Assembly (NCBI RefSeq): GCF_029633865.1
Contig: NC_079215.1
Location: 55,703,457 to 55,767,456, forward strand
Length of the DNA: 64,000 nucleotides
Direction: 5' to 3'
Origin: Lampris incognitus
Lineage: Eukaryota; Chordata; Actinopteri; Lampriformes; Lampridae
Numbering within the stretch: the first letter of the stretch is position 1; each line of letters begins with the position of its first letter. Below the pieces are notes generated by a model. It did no database searches. It saw only the letters and a list, made by a program, of their open reading frames with translations, and was not told the DNA's origin. Position numbers and translations under genes: made by a program. Positions 31,533 through 46,335 of the stretch are shown piece by piece.

Positions 31533-32940
31533 AATAATAATAATAATAATAATCTTTATTTATATCACACTTTTCTTTACAACGTTACAAAGTGCTTTAC
31601 AAAAGAAATAAAACCAGACAAGGCAAAAATGAGAATATGACCAAAGGACATGAGCATAGACGAGGTAAAGACAATAAATGAACAAGACCAAATAAATAGG
31701 AATAAAAATAAAATTAGTATACATAAATAAAAACAAATATTGGACATTTCCAAAAGCTTTCACAAAGAGAAAAGTTTCAAGAAGTGGTTTAAAAGAAGCT
31801 AGAGATTTAGTGTGTCTGAGTTCAGTAGGAAGAGAATTCCATTGTGTGGGGGCTCTAACAGCAAAAGCCCGATACCCTTTGTGACAAACCAAGACCTGGG
31901 AATAACCAGCAGGGCTCCATCTGCGGATCTTAATGGCCGAGAGGGTGTATACCATGTCAATAAATCAGAGATGTATTTAGGAGCGAGACGATTTAAGGCC
32001 TTAAACGTGAGCAAAACATTTTTGTTTTAAAATCATTTCAAAATCTAACAGGGAGCCAGTGTAGAGAGGCAAACACAGCGGTGATGCGATCATGCCTCTT
32101 TGTCTTGGTTGAGCAACAGCACTTTGTATCAGCTGGAGACAGTGGAGGGAGCTGTGGCTGATACCCGAGTCAAGTGCATTGCAATAATCAAGCCAAGAAT
32201 AGATAAAAGCATGTACAAATTTTTGTAGATCAGCAACTGATAAAAATGACCTAATTTTAGAGATTATCTTGAGCGTGGAAAAAACATGACTGAACAAAAT
32301 TGTTGACCTGATTATCAAAACAGAGGTTAGCATCAAATATTACCCATAGATTCCTAGTAGCCTGCTTAATACCATTTGACAGACCACCAAGATTAGTACA
32401 AAAAGGCTGATGGAATTTGGGGGACTGAACAGAATTACCGCAGACTTATCATCATTAAATTTAAGAAAAATTTGGGACATCCAGGATTTAATGTCAGAGA
32501 GGCAAGTTGTGAGATTTGCTAGGGTGCTAGGATCTGTGGGTTTTAGTGGCATGTATAACTGTGTCATCAGCATAAAAATAGTAAAACACATCATGATTTT
32601 GAATGACCTGGCCAAGAGGCAGCATGTATATAGAAAACAGAAGGGGGCCAAGAACTGAGCCTTGAGGGACACCACAACTAAACTGAGCCATCAAGGAAGT
32701 AGAGTTACTCAGAACAAAAGAAAAGGTTCTGTTGGAGAGGTAAGAGCATAATAAACTAAGAGCCAAGCCCTTGATGCCTATGAAAGTCTCCAAGCGATGT
32801 AAGAGGATGCTGTGATCGACTGTGTCACAGGCATCTCTTCAGTCTAAAAGAACTAAAATAGAGCACTCACCCCTGTCTGCAGTCAGTTGTAGATCCTTAG
32901 TAATCTTAACAAGAGCTGTCTCAAATGAGGGGTGGGACCA
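31533..32940 (-). pseudogene. LINE (CR1/L2-like) reverse transcriptase remnant with 3' tail
   Basis: On the - strand the order is RT core GVPQGSVLGPLLFSIYMLPL then YADDT (32793-32527), a later segment LDYCNALDSGI (near 32200), and the C-terminal segments LTFKALNRLAPKYISDLL and RAFAVRAPTQWNSLP (32014-31800). The 3' end is an (ATT)n-like tail at 31533-31555. Several frameshifts and stops separate the parts. YADD is the RT catalytic motif. Confidence 0.8.
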
Positions 32941-35212
32941 GAGAGAAAAACCAAAGCAAGATTTACTTTGTCAAAGCAGGGTGGAAAAACCAAACCAAAA
33001 CAAGTGAACGAAAATAAATTGGCAAATAGTACTGACAACAGAAAACTGCAATTAATTTGACATCTAATATTTACATTACCACAACATCAATAAAGAGAAA
33101 ACAGGAAGAATATTTCTTTTGTTGTTAAACTGATTGAGTAGCAACTATAGAGCATCTTCCTCCAGCACTCAGTGCCATATTTACACCTTTTTTAACCAAA
33201 ACTCGGGAGTGTGGGTCAGTTGTTCTGCTCACAGTCTGGACCACGTTCCTTTTAGTGAGACTGACCTGTATGAATGCTGTGGGGCTGGAGAAGGAGACTG
33301 ATGGCAGACCTGACTCTCATTAACACAGGTGGGAATGTGATATGTTACATAATACTAAATTAATTTGTCGCTATATGTACTGGTGTCAACAGAGATATTC
33401 TCCGAAGATAATAAAGAGTGGGTAGTTTGGTTGCAAGTATCTTTTCAGGAATTACAGATGAGGTCTGATAAGTCATTAAATAAGTCATTAAATCTAGTGA
33501 CAAAGCCACAAAGCTGGCAACAGTAGTCAGAAGCAGCTCATAGCTGGATAATGAATGGTGTGATCCATCTGAGGGGGACTTGCAGAGAACTGAGCAAGGC
33601 TTCAAATACAAAATGTTTACATTGTATTCAAAATTGTTAAATGTTTTCCACCATGTTTTATTTTTCATTTTTAATCCTCACAAACCTCACTGACCATGGT
33701 GCATCTTTAAAGGCCTGCTATCAGTTTTTTCCCTCTTTTTACCCTTCCTCTGTAGAGATGGACTACTTAACAGTGAATATGTGCACGAGTGAGAGAGCGA
33801 GTGAGTTACTTTCCAGCTCCATAAGTTGCTTTGCTTCTAAAAATGGAAAGAGACAGGAAATGTAAGGTAGCGAGAGTGCGGGAGAGAGGTGGTAATGCTC
33901 ATGACTCACTCCCCTCCCCTCCCTCTCTCCATCATCCATTCCCTTCTCCATCATCCAGTCCTCTCTCCATTGTCCATTCCTCTCTCCATCATTCATTCCT
34001 CTCCTCATAGGGTATTCACAGAGTAGCTGCAGAAAGATCCTCTCCTCCTCCCTGCTGCTCTTTCGCTGGCAATCGTTTTCATCTTGGCTCTTCCTCTCCT
34101 TTTGTTCATCCTTTTATATTTCTACTTGTTCTCCCTGGCGTCCTCCTCCTCCTCCTCCCCATTAGTTGGACAGTTGTCACTCTATCTGGCATCTTCTTTT
34201 AAAATGGGGGACAGCTTTTGAGAGTGCATGTGCCCAGGCCTCGTCTGGCCCTTCGGTTTTACCCTCCTCTCTCGTCCCCGTGCACATATGCTCTTTTTCA
34301 TTTTCACATTTCCCGTCAATTCGTCTTTTCTCCTCCTGACAACCCCCCCCCCCCACACACACACACACACTTCCTATGTCTCAGCATGTCTGCCATCCTC
34401 TCCAGTGTCTGCCTTCATCACAAGCATTTCCTGTAGAGCTTCACAACTCCACTTTATAGAATGCTGGGACTGCTGATCTGCCATGCTTGGCTTGTTCTGG
34501 GAACTGCTAAACCAACAAACGCATTGACCCCCCCCCCCAACACCCCACCTGCATATACACACACATGCACATACACATATACACAGGCCCACAAAAACAC
34601 AGTCATTCAACCTCTTGTCCAGCACCAGTTACTGTAGCACAGAAGTAAGCAAGGTCACCTATGTTGTCTTTATTTGGCAAATATCTTTGTCCATACATTG
34701 CTCAAAAAGCACAATGTTGTGTGTTAACTTGTCTCTGTCTGGGTTTGTTTGCATTTTGCAATTAGTGTGTCTATGTATCTGTGATCACACACATGCGTAT
34801 TAGCATGGATGCATACATTTGTCTGAAGGTCTGTAAATATGAGCGTGTTTGTTTGTCTCTATGCAGTACAGTGGGTATATGTAAGTCTGTGCGCTTGCAT
34901 TTGAATAGGCAATTCTTACTTTTGGTGTGACACTTGGCAGTCCTGTATCTGGGTAGTTGGGTGTCTCTACCGGGCTGGTGGTTTCAAGTTGCATGGCACT
35001 GAACTAGAGAGAAGAAACAACCAGGTCACACCTCTTAAAAGCCTCTAGTCATTGTATGCCATAGTTAATATACATGCTTACCTGCTTGCATATGCATATT
35101 TAAACATTATATACAAATATAGCAGGTGTTTTCCCCCCAGAAACCATCAATGGTGTAGCTAAAAGTGCTCAACAAATGAGGAGTGAAATATTAATATTTC
35201 CTACATCTATCT

Positions 35213-35295
<83 letters not shown>

Positions 35296-36348
35296 CATAC
35301 AGGAAGAAAGAGCACGAGAAGCTAGGGAAATACCAAGGGCTGGGGGAAGAATTAGATCGGATGTGGAAGGTGAAGTCCACAATAGTCCCAGTGGTGGTCA
35401 TAGGAGCACTAGTGGTTGTGACCCCCAAACTGGGAGAGTGGCTCCAGCAGATTCCAGGAACAACATCTGAGGTTTCTGTTCAAAAGAGTGCAGTCCTAGG
35501 AACAGCTAAAATACTGCGCAGAACCCTCAAACTCCCAGGCCTCGAGAGGGGGAGAACCCGGTAGGAATTTTGAAAGTGTATAAATCTCATCCCAGGAATA
35601 TCACCGTTCCTTACTTCATTTTTCACTTTTAGAGAAATCCCACAGAAATAACTCTATGACAAAATAGAGTGTGATTGCTTCCAACAGTGATAAAATGCCA
35701 CAGGGCGGATCTACAAACTGAGATATTTGTAGAAGTCAATGCTCTTATCAAACAAAAACATTAAGCAAATGTTTTCCAATCCTGAAGGAACTGAAACAAC
35801 AGTCATTCGAACAACAGAACAGTTGTGTTTTAGGGACTATTTTTGGAAATGAACTGGGAACTGGAAAATGGAATTTTGTGTTTGGACCCGAGTGTCTGCA
35901 CATCTTCTCTCAGCCGTTTCACTTGTCATACCCTCTGAACTGGTTTTGATAGGGTTAGTTATTTCTCCCTCACCACTGTGTGAGGCCTGCGTTAAAAGGG
36001 TGGAGCAATGGAGCGGAGATTGGCAGAAGATGGCTGCAGAGTGGAGGACTTACCAGTCTAAATATCTGACTTGTTCTATAAACTACTAGTCTCTGTGTCA
36101 ATTTTAGGTACTCCTGGATACTCTCGATGTGCCCTGAATGCAGCTCTCTGGTTCAGTCCAAGACACTCTTTGACACTTGGCACTGATTAGAAGGTGTTCA
36201 GGCAATGGTGTCACGACACGCTTTGTATTGAAAAATCCTGTACTCTCTGTAACCTTAATTTGGCAAAGTGTTCATATCGCTCTGCAGCTACAAATCACCA
36301 CATGCAGCAAGACGCTGGCTATGCATACACCAACATTAAATGTGCACT
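32941..36348. other. intron without genes; minor simple repeats
   Basis: Contains a CT-rich minisatellite at about 33900-34010 built on CTCTCTCCATCATCCATTCC-like units, CA tracts at 34351-34370 and 34555-34590, and a compound (TA)n(CA)n(TA)n at about 35215-35296. GTGCTCAACAAAT at 35166 recurs at 51984 beside a similar TA/CA tract. No coding motif is recognised. Confidence 0.45.
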
Positions 36349-36766
36349 CCCAGACAGCATCCGGATGTAGGCCACTTCAGGCAATGATGTGGTACTGATG
36401 GCTTTCTGGCCCTGACAAAATGGATGTGAGCCTGAAGTGGCAATAATAGCAAATATGGCCCAAATATGCCAAATGAAATGTGGACCTTTTTTGGCAAAGA
36501 TGCGGTGCTCTCGGCAACATGTAATCTGGATGTGACCCTGAAGTGGCCCGTGTGGTAAACGGTGAATGTGGCCCAAATATCACGAAACAAATATGGGCCA
36601 CCTTTGGCAATTATGTGGCATATGCGGTATTGCTATGGCTTGGTTCTGGCCCAGATCTGGCAAACAGGAGCGGACCGCCCAAGTGCCATCATTCCACACG
36701 GTATGTGGGCCAGACAAAGTGTCAGGTGTGGGATGGGTCCGGGCCACAGCAATTTTGCTATCTGGG
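36349..36766. mobile_element. non-autonomous DNA transposon, copy 2, uninterrupted
   Basis: 418 bp from CCCAGACAGC to GCTATCTGGG. It is collinear with copy 1 and reads straight through the position where copy 1 holds the gypsy element (around 36682). Confidence 0.7.
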
Positions 36767-36768
36767 CT

Positions 36769-37190
36769 CCCTACCTACCAACACGGGGATCGCCGGTTCG
36801 AATCACCGTGTTACCTTCAGCTTGGTTGGGCATCCCTACAGGCACAATTGGCCATGTCTGTGGGTGGGAAGTTGGATGTGGGTAGTCTCCTGGTCGCTGC
36901 ACTAGCGCCTCCTCTGGTCTGTTGGGGTGCCTGTTCGGGGGGTAGGGGGAACTGGGGTGGGGGGTTAGCGTGATCCTCCCACGTGCTACGCCCCCCTGGT
37001 GAAACTCCTCACTGTCAGGTGAAAAGAAGCGGCTGGCGACTCCACATGTATCGGAGTGGGCATGTGGGAGTCTGCAGCCCTCCCCCGGATCGAGAGAGGG
37101 GGTGGCGCAACGGCCAGGATGGCTCAGAAAATAGGGTAATTGGCCAAGTAAAATTGGGGAGAAAAAGGGGGGAAACTATTAAAAAAAAAG
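36769..37190 (+). mobile_element. tRNA-derived SINE family S, copy 3
   Basis: Abuts the DNA transposon. The A-box end is truncated. The B-box region (CGGTTCGAATCACCG), the body, and a G/A-rich end (GGGGAGAAAAAGGGGGGAAA) are present. Confidence 0.75.
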
Positions 37191-38265
37191 TGGAGTCCTG
37201 TGTGATTTTAACCGAACAATAGTTTTTATCCCTATTGTTTACTTTTCAAGTCCTGGTATGAATCAAAGTCCTTTCCCACATGCCATGCCAGCAGAGCAGC
37301 CCTGTTCATGGATGTGCTGTGGCATGGGAGAAGCAACATCAGGCCTGTGGGTTTTCAAACCCGCTCCGCGGGAGCCGTAGCGTGACAGGCAGCGTAGCGG
37401 CCAACACGGGTCGGTGAAGTGGAGATGCTGCACCGGTTTGCTGGTCACAGTCCACACCCTCCCTGCGAGAACTGAATGTAGAATGGCTGCCGTGCAGTGG
37501 TGCCATGTTCTCAGTGTGCTCGCAGTTGCACAGACGGACACGGGCGTGCAGCCATGCATGCATGCAGCCGTGCATGCATGAAGCCGTGCATGCAGCCAGA
37601 GGTGTGAGGTGACTCACAACAGCTACAGTATGTAGATTCTTGTGGTTTCTTATCAAGAGTTTTGGAGAGCCACTGCAACAGAAAACACACGAGTAGGCAA
37701 CCCAATTAAGGTGGAGAATGAATTTAATTAGAGAGAGAATGATAAGGGACGGAGGGAGAGAGAGAGATGCTTTGAACAGTGTAGCATAAGAGTCTGGATT
37801 TGCGTCATCCAGGGACGTGATCAGGGGTGGGTATTTAGGAAAAAGGAAACAGCAGCGAGCAAGGTCACATAGCAATAGCTCTGACCTGTGTTGTATTAAT
37901 GACTAATATGGACACCGTGTGTTTTAGGGTGAGGGTTCAACTAACTGCCGAGTCGGAAGCATCCCCAACAGCACGGGAACATGACAGAATCTGGTCTGTG
38001 ATGCGTCAGCTGTAGTGCTCCACATGTACACACGGCTCCATAAAGTGCATGGTTACACACATTTTAGCTGCTTATGTGAGGAATAACTAATGTATGCTAT
38101 AGATTAATCATAATAATAAGGTGTCACCTTTATCCCTCCAAGTATTTCAGTGATGTTTGTCTCTTTGAGAAACAACGTTATGTGGTGCTGATCTTTTTCA
38201 CTTTAACCCTGACATGACTCCCAGTTTAAAAAGGACTAATTCACCCACACCATGATTCATGCCAC
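37191..38265. other. no recognised gene
   Basis: Contains a short array of GCATGCAGCCGT-like units at about 37545-37605. Nothing else is recognised. Confidence 0.4.
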
Positions 38266-39174
<909 letters not shown>

Positions 39175-41734
39175 GGTGGTGTCTTGTCTGTGTGGGCGCT
39201 CCAGTGTTGCCAACAGATACGCTGTAACTCCACAACACTAAGAGCGAGTGCACTGCCTGGTCACGGCGCTTGACGCCACTATATCACCATGACGACCAGC
39301 TGCGCACCCATCTGCTTCTGACAGCTGTTCCCATGGTGCCAGGGCCCGGCTAGCACTCCATACTCCCATTGGTCAGTCAGATTTCCTGTCAGAGGTCATG
39401 GGGTCGCCCCGTGTCAAGGCCACCACCAGATTTATAACACTGGTAGCAAGGTTGTGTCATGTCAGTTTTCCCGGCATTGCTGCTGGGTTTTAGGGAAGCT
39501 GTGTGGCGTGTTTTAAACTCCGGCATCCATCTGCTATCAACGGGTCTGACCCAAGTCAAAACCGTTGACCTTCTTGCAACTCATCCTTGCTTTGAATATC
39601 AGTCACACAAGTCTATTAAAAATGCAATCAACCATAAATATTTAATCGTTAAGTGCACAGAAATGATACACAGAAATAAATTGGGATGGACAAACTCTCC
39701 CCCTCGCCCGCATCATCAAGCACACATCCACAGACACACCGTGTATTGGTCGGGGCAACAGGGATCACACTCTGTCTCTGGGAAGTCATTCATTTTAAAA
39801 ACAATCTCTGAATGGCTGCCAAACCCTTTATGTGTCCCTATATAGACCCGTAAGTGGAACACTGAAGCTTTTAAAGCTCAGCCCATCAGAAAATCTATCT
39901 TATCTATTCAAATTTGAGGCCTGTGTGAATCAGCCAAGTCGCTCCGAGTCAAGCACTGCCAAGTACATAATGGACGCCCACATCAGACGGCCAGCATTAT
40001 GATATGAAGAAATGTTCTCATAGTGTAATTATTACATAATCATGGTTATAATCATTATGCTGTTTATTGGAGTGAAGCTGAGTGCGTCTTGATGTTCACC
40101 CCTAAGGTGATGGTAGAAAGTCACCAACCGTCTTCTAAGATGCCCCCGTTACTGCCTCGGCGTTTCAACTTTGCAAAATCACATGCCACACATCGGAATC
40201 AACTACACATCAGCCCCGAGAGGATGCAACGTCCTCGGAGAATTAAAAAAAAAAAAACTAAAATGCCCCTGCAATAGGTTTCCTTCGGCAATCTTGAAGG
40301 GGTAGAAATCTGTGGCAGACATGTTCCTTCCCTGCATCTATGCACCTCATATTGGGTTGTGGCACAAAGACATTGTTCCCGTTCCAGCTTTGTCTCGCTG
40401 TGTGATAACATCAGCTGATTGGCCAATATTCCTCCCAGTCCACCAGTCGCCTCCCTCTCCAGCTCTGCAGTGTGTGCACCGAGCTGGAGAGATAAAAAGT
40501 GGGGAGTGATAGAAACGTGGCGCCTCAAGAGGGATTCAGAGGGTGCCTGATGAAAGAATCTCATTAATGACTTCCCGTTGCTTGTTTTTTTTTGTTTTTT
40601 TTGTTTTTTTGGGTGAAGGCAGACATATTGAAATCTCTTTGAGAATAATTAATAGATCAATAAATCGCGGAATTTCCTGGAGCTCACATGGGTCGTGGTT
40701 GAGGAGCGTTATCTGATAGTTTCAACGAACCGATGAAAGGCTGCTGATGTCAGATCAGGAGTTGCGTCCCCTGTCTTTCTCCAACTCTTCTGAGGAGTAC
40801 TGTAGAGGGAAGGACATGGCGGTGTTCAACAGACCCAGGTGAGGTGGCGTCATGAATCCAATTAACTTGTTCATATCCAGGGTGACTTAGCATGCCAGAG
40901 CAGGTAGTGGTATCCCGCATCCTTGCGCAAGGACACAACAGCAACACATGGCTTACGTTTTACTTCGCTAGCCAAAAACCAACCCTTTGCATGCTACACT
41001 TTTCCCCATGGAAGGAAACAGACAGATTTAATACTCATGCACAAATATTTCTGTATACATGCAAACATATGTAAGCACCACTGCACAACAGTGTCTTAGT
41101 GGACTCCACAGTCTGCTGATCAATTCCTTCCCGTTTAAGGAAGCTATTGTTTTCACTCAAAGGCCGAACATGACTTTACCGGAGTTTCTTCACTTCCATA
41201 AATAGCAGAAAAGCTGTGAATGAAGAACATCAGCCCCTTCTCTCACTTTCTCTCTCGCTCACCTCCTCTCCACATCGCTCTCTGTCCTCCCATCCCTCTC
41301 GGCGAGGTAATTAAAGCATCTGTCTGGATCACCTATATGAGAGACATGCTATATGCTAATGCTTCATTCGTTCCTCTGACAATGCTTTTGGGAGGGCACG
41401 GTGGGAATTTTCACACATTAGCAATTCGCATCCGGGTTATTTTCATCACAGGCATCCTGGGAAAGAGCGAGGAGAGTGAGCGCAGGGGCTGTGCGACAGA
41501 GGGTGAAGCCAAGCTGATGTTTCACTGAAGTTTGTGAAGGTTTTGCTGAAAGACACCTTTCAAGTGGCGTTATAATTGCAGTCTGTTTTGCCACAACTAA
41601 AATGTCCCCAACGCCTCAATGTCATTACACGGATTCTCGTTTCACAAGGATCGGGTGTGTGTGTGTCTGTGTAAGTAGGAGGAATCCTTGAATCCTTTTT
41701 TTTGAGTCTGAAAAAATTAATTCATAACACTAGA
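39175..41734. other. intron without recognised genes
   Basis: No repeat family or coding motif is recognised. T-rich runs lie at about 40590-40610. A few short frames on both strands lack any family features. Confidence 0.4.
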
Positions 41735-42172
41735 CAGTAGCCACTAGAGTAGAGTTTATCGGAACACCACAACTGCCGTCCATGCAGTGTCTTTGTCCAC
41801 GTCTAAGTTTTGTCTTCGTTTGATGGCTGGGAGAGTGGGCGCGGGATCGGCTGGGAGGGCTTTGTCTGCTTCGTCCGGGGACCACAGCCACAGCCTGGAG
41901 CTGTGCCCGAGGAGGAAACACCGAGGGCGGTCTGACAGGACGCGGAAGCGGGGCAGGCTAAGCTAACTGCTAGCCCATGCAGACTGGCGGTTCCGACAGT
42001 CATCCTGGCTGGCGTTTGTTCTCTTGCACAGTGATTATTTGTTTAGTTTGGATATGTGTGTTCTTGGATATGTGTTTTTGTCTTTGTGTTGCACTGCTGT
42101 GGGCTGGGGGAAACAGCATTTCGTTTCCCCCATTTTGACAAATAAAGTGTTCCTAATTCCTGATTAACGGTG
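41735..42172 (+). mobile_element. R1 dispersed repeat, sense copy, ending just before exon 2
   Basis: Single-monomer copy in the opposite orientation to those at 13130, 49495 and 56645. It ends with TTTGACAAATAAAGTGTTCC and CCTGATT, so AATAAA (42141-42146) lies in sense with RIMS. The monomer core is at 41930-41990. Confidence 0.65.
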
Positions 42173-42247
42173 TTCCTCTAACATTACCTTATCCACTCGT
42201 ACTCGCCTCTCCTTTACGCTCATCTCTTCTCCTCTCTTCTCCTCCAG

Positions 42248-42461
42248 AACACTGCACCAGCAGTTTGAAAGCTACAAACAGGAGGTGCGTCGCATCGGGG
42301 CAGAGACACGGCGCCAGCAGGCCCAGCAGAAAGACGACGCACCCACCTGCGGGATCTGTCGCAAGACCAAGTTTGCTGACGGCTGTGGCCACCTCTGCTC
42401 CTACTGCCAGACCAAATTCTGCGCCCGCTGTGGGGGCCGCGTCTCCCTGCGCTCCAACAAT
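42248..42461 (+). CDS. rims1: RIM protein, coding exon 2 (Rab-binding region end and zinc finger, first half)
   Basis: The first base completes the Lys codon begun in exon 1. Then 71 codons follow, starting TLHQQFESYKQEVRRIGAE. A linker (QQKDDAPTCGIC) leads into the zinc finger: C-x2-C (CGIC), GCGHLCSYC and FCARCGG, ending at RVSLRSNN. RIM uses this region with the exon 1 helix to bind Rab3/27 and, through the zinc finger, Munc13. The remaining cysteines of the finger belong to the next exon, which is outside the window. KDDAPTC, GHLCSYC and SNN match RIMS1 better than RIMS2. The acceptor has a long pyrimidine tract and CAG. The donor is GTGAGA at 42462, phase 0. Confidence 0.95.
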
Positions 42462-42599
42462 GTGAGAAACCTGAGCTGGTCCTCCTCCTCTATTTATTCC
42501 TGGTCTCCCTGCTTCTGTCTGTGCATTTACGTCTGCTCCTTCATGCTTCCCGGTCACACTTTGGGGAGACCAAAGTGTATTGGAAGAAAGGCTTGGCAC

Positions 42600-45584
42600 C
42601 ACCATAGGCCTCCGAGGCTCATCTGATGCCCAGGGCTATAGTGTTGTGTCAATGGCCCAGACATTCCAGCTCATTTGATGGTTGAAGCACCCCAGTTATG
42701 GCATCATCTGTTGTCCTTGTATTTTGTCACTGCACCGCAGCCATCGAACCAAGCATGTCAAATCAGAAAAGCAACATGTCTAGACAGAGACAGGGAAAGT
42801 AATGATGCTTTTTCTTAAACAATGGGGGTAAGAAGAAAAGCAAGGCAGAGGGACAAGTTAATAAATAGATATGTTTGTCCTCTGGACAACCATCTTTCAA
42901 AATCTGGTTGCCACAGTGCACTCCTTGGTTGCCCAGATTTTGTGCTTTGCAGCTAGCTCTTACAAAGGGGTTACTATTACAGAATCTAATAGAATAGAAA
43001 TATGATGTCAATTACTTACTTGAAACAATTATTTCTGAAGTGTTTTTTCTCATCATGGCACTGAACATAGTTAGGGTGCACTGCATCTTTCACCAAAGAT
43101 TTGCTACTGTTTGGCAAATGCTTTCATTTTCTTTTCACTAACAAAGACCATGCCACTGAGAACCCAAGATTGATTGGTTTATTGAGCATGCAAGATTGAG
43201 GATGAGGGATTGATAAAGGGATGGCAAAGGAGTGGGATTAAGGGGGGGGGTCGAAGGGCGGGTGGTTTGAGGGGTGCAAAGGGCAGTCTGGTCAAGAAAC
43301 CCAGGGAGCCGAGACTCTGGACGGGGGTGCTGGGTCTCGTGTAGAGGAGCCTTTGTACTCCATTATTTCCCCCTGTGGTTCCTGTGCTAAGGGAGAGAGC
43401 GAGAGAAAGGATGGCAAAAGAGAGACAAACTAGAGCATGGGGTTTTGGGTGGAGGTGTGTGAAAACTGAGACAAATGGGGAGAGGAAGGGGTTAGTTGCA
43501 GTAAGTAGGCACAGGTCTAAGCAGATGGTTAGATGGTTTGAAGTGTGGTCTTTGTTCACGTTTATCAAAACTCCATTTATATCCATGATGCGGCAGTGTA
43601 TTCATCTTGACTTTGATCCTCACATGACCTTACTTAACACTGACAGGAGAACACAAGAATTTAGCTTGTACCCCAGACTTTACTCACACATATTCGGGAG
43701 AACAGGTTGGTTATCTTTGACAGCATTTGCTAAGTCAGAGAACTCCGGATGGCTCAAAATTGGCCGCTAACGCTAATTCCTGCACAGATTCATTTGTTTG
43801 TCACCTTGACAACTAATTTAGCTTAATCTGCTGCAGCACTGCGAGATTATGTTTGAAACACGAAAAGAGGGAATTACGGTCCATATCCTGGACTTGGTTT
43901 ATGACTCCTGGTTTATAGTTGGATTGCATCACATACTAGCTGGCTTGACTTTGGAAGGAATATGTCTATCAAAACACAATGGAGACTGAAGGAGGCTAAA
44001 ATTATTTCCACCTTTTCAAGGTAGAGCCAAACACAGTTCCCATATTGGTTTGCGACGAATAGTCTTTTGGTTTTTGTCCGCCATCATTCATTTTCAACTA
44101 GCAACAGTGCCTAAATCAAGGGAAAAATGTCTTGTTGTCCTTATTTCAAAAATTGGTTGTCCCATCCCTCCGGACAACCAATATTTCTAGTTCTGACACA
44201 GTTGGAAAGTGTTAACTAGTTTTACCAGACAACTGTGTGTGAGAGCGAGAGAGAGCGAGAGAGAGAGAGCGCAAGAGAGAGCAATGCGCCCTAGTCTGCA
44301 AAACCATGAGATCACCTATTCTGCTGCTGATAGTACATAAAATGAACAACTTATTGCAGCCTAATTCCCTTACCACCACACAATACATCAAAATGGGATC
44401 CATCCTTTAGTCCATAACGTGAATTCTATTTTAAGCTCAAACCCCCATTCCATCCAACACTTCTCTGGGCTCCATTCCAACCCAAGAAAGAGGCCCTCCT
44501 CCTGCTTATGTTACCTGACTATAGGCTCTCCACCCTTGGCCTGCTGGTGTCCAATCTGTTCCAGATCCGCCCAGCCCAGCTGGGTCTGAGCCCATGCTGA
44601 GTCTAGACGTAAAACAAATTAAAAGCTAGTGAGATTTTGAGATAGTCATAGCATCCCTATTGGTAAATCCATTAATGCGAATAATTCACTTTGCCAATCT
44701 GCTTTATCGAGACGGAAAATGCACCAAAACAGGTTTGAGTAATACGTGCTCAGAAAATGCAAGCCTGATGTCACTAAATATTAATTGTGGGTATGACGTT
44801 GGATGACTACATGTGAGAACTTGACAGACGGGGTCAAAGCTCATACACGAGTTAGTCCAATTACTGTATGGACCCTGCATGTCTGTGTGCATACCTTTGT
44901 GTTATAGTTGTGCGTCTGTGTAAATCTGTGTTTGTGTGTGCATGACTCTGTGTCTACGCATGTGTGTGTGTGTGTTTGTGACATTGTGTGTGCAGTGGAG
45001 TATTTGTCAGTATTTGTCTGTATGCATGTCTGTGACGGAGTTTGTGTGCAGCCTGTAGGAGAGATGTGTTTTGATTGCTCTTCCCAGAACAGCTCCCTTG
45101 GTCTCGAAGCTGCTCGTCTCTATTCTAGACCTCCAGCCAACCAAGCAGAATAACAGGGTTAGGAGAGTGTGAGTCTTGTGTCACCGCATAAAAAGCCTCT
45201 CCCACTTACTTCTGTCTGCCATTCCACCACAGCGATTCCCCGTACTTCACAACAGCAGAACACTGTTTGTCTTGGTCAGCAGTTTGGCTCTCAGTCATGC
45301 AGTAACATGATGATAACAACAATCTATGCCTGCCTGCCCCATTAAAACCCATGGCCAAGATCTTGTTCCTTCACAATATTCTGACAATGGATCTGACTAT
45401 TATTCTGAAATAGCAGCAGATAGTGTAATTAGGGTGTACTTGTACTACATACTGTTACGCTCATCATACCACCAGGTTAACTTTGATGGAGATCCAACAA
45501 AATCTTGACACTTATGCACAATGTGAAACACACTTCTCTTCTAAGATTACTTAATGTGTGTGTGGAGAGATGGCTAGAAAGACC
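42600..45584. other. intron without recognised genes
   Basis: Short GA-rich tracts at about 43380-43410 and 44239-44280 and a GT-rich tract at 44920-45000. No gene or element family is recognised. Confidence 0.4.
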
Positions 45585-46090
45585 AAGGCTGCCATTTTGA
45601 TGGTTTTGGATTTTCAAAGCTTAATAACTTTGCAAAAAAAAAAAAGAGATACAGACCTGCTGCTCCCCGAATGCTCCTAAAATTGCACATATTTGTATTA
45701 AAACAAGTTTTAGATCAATTGCACAAAAAAAAGTTACGGTAAGATCTATCTAAAACGACCACTGGCGGTCAAAAAGACGGGTCGTAATTTGTGCGTCATT
45801 TTGATTATTTCCAACATGTCTAGTTACAGACGCACCATGACGACCACCGAGGCGTTGCAGCATTTACAGGCGTTGGACGGCGGCCATTTTAAATTGTTTG
45901 AAAAATAGTATTAAAGTTGTTAAAATGTTAATTTTGGTGTCAGTTAGTTTCATACTAACATATGTAATGCATTAATATCTCAATGGGTGTTCATCTTGAC
46001 AGAATATAGAGTTTAAAAACCGGCAGTCATTTTGACGGCCCATGGTCGTTTTAGGTAGGAGTGAAATCCCCATCATTCTAGTGTTAAGGG
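45585..46090 (+). mobile_element. piggyBac-like element, copy 2, short form
   Basis: Runs from GCCATTTTGATGGTTTTGG to GTGAAATCCCCATCATTCTAGTG followed by TTAA. It retains a short frame like the piggyBac N-terminus (TTEALQHLQALDGGHF) and has a single copy of the 3' segment that is duplicated in copies 1 and 3. Confidence 0.6.
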
Positions 46091-46253
46091 TTTCCTATAA
46101 TACTAGCACAGATAATACTAACTGTGGCAACTCTGCTCAAATGTAAAAAAAAAGACAAGTCTTTTAATCCCCATAGGAATATTGTAGTTGTAAAGCAGCA
46201 CCAATCCCACTGAAAATGCTACAAGAGTACAAGAAACAAAAGCAGTTTGACTA

Positions 46254-46256
<3 letters not shown>

Positions 46257-46332
<76 letters not shown>
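46257..46332. repeat. (TA)n microsatellite
   Basis: About 38 uninterrupted TA units, directly abutting the tRNA-like LTR unit at 46334. Confidence 0.95.

Positions 46333-46333
<1 letters not shown>

Positions 46334-46335
<2 letters not shown>

Noticed and set aside
41220..41530. A possible coding exon near 41220-41528 (102-codon frame).
   Set aside because: No RIM similarity, no matching splice phase and no domain.
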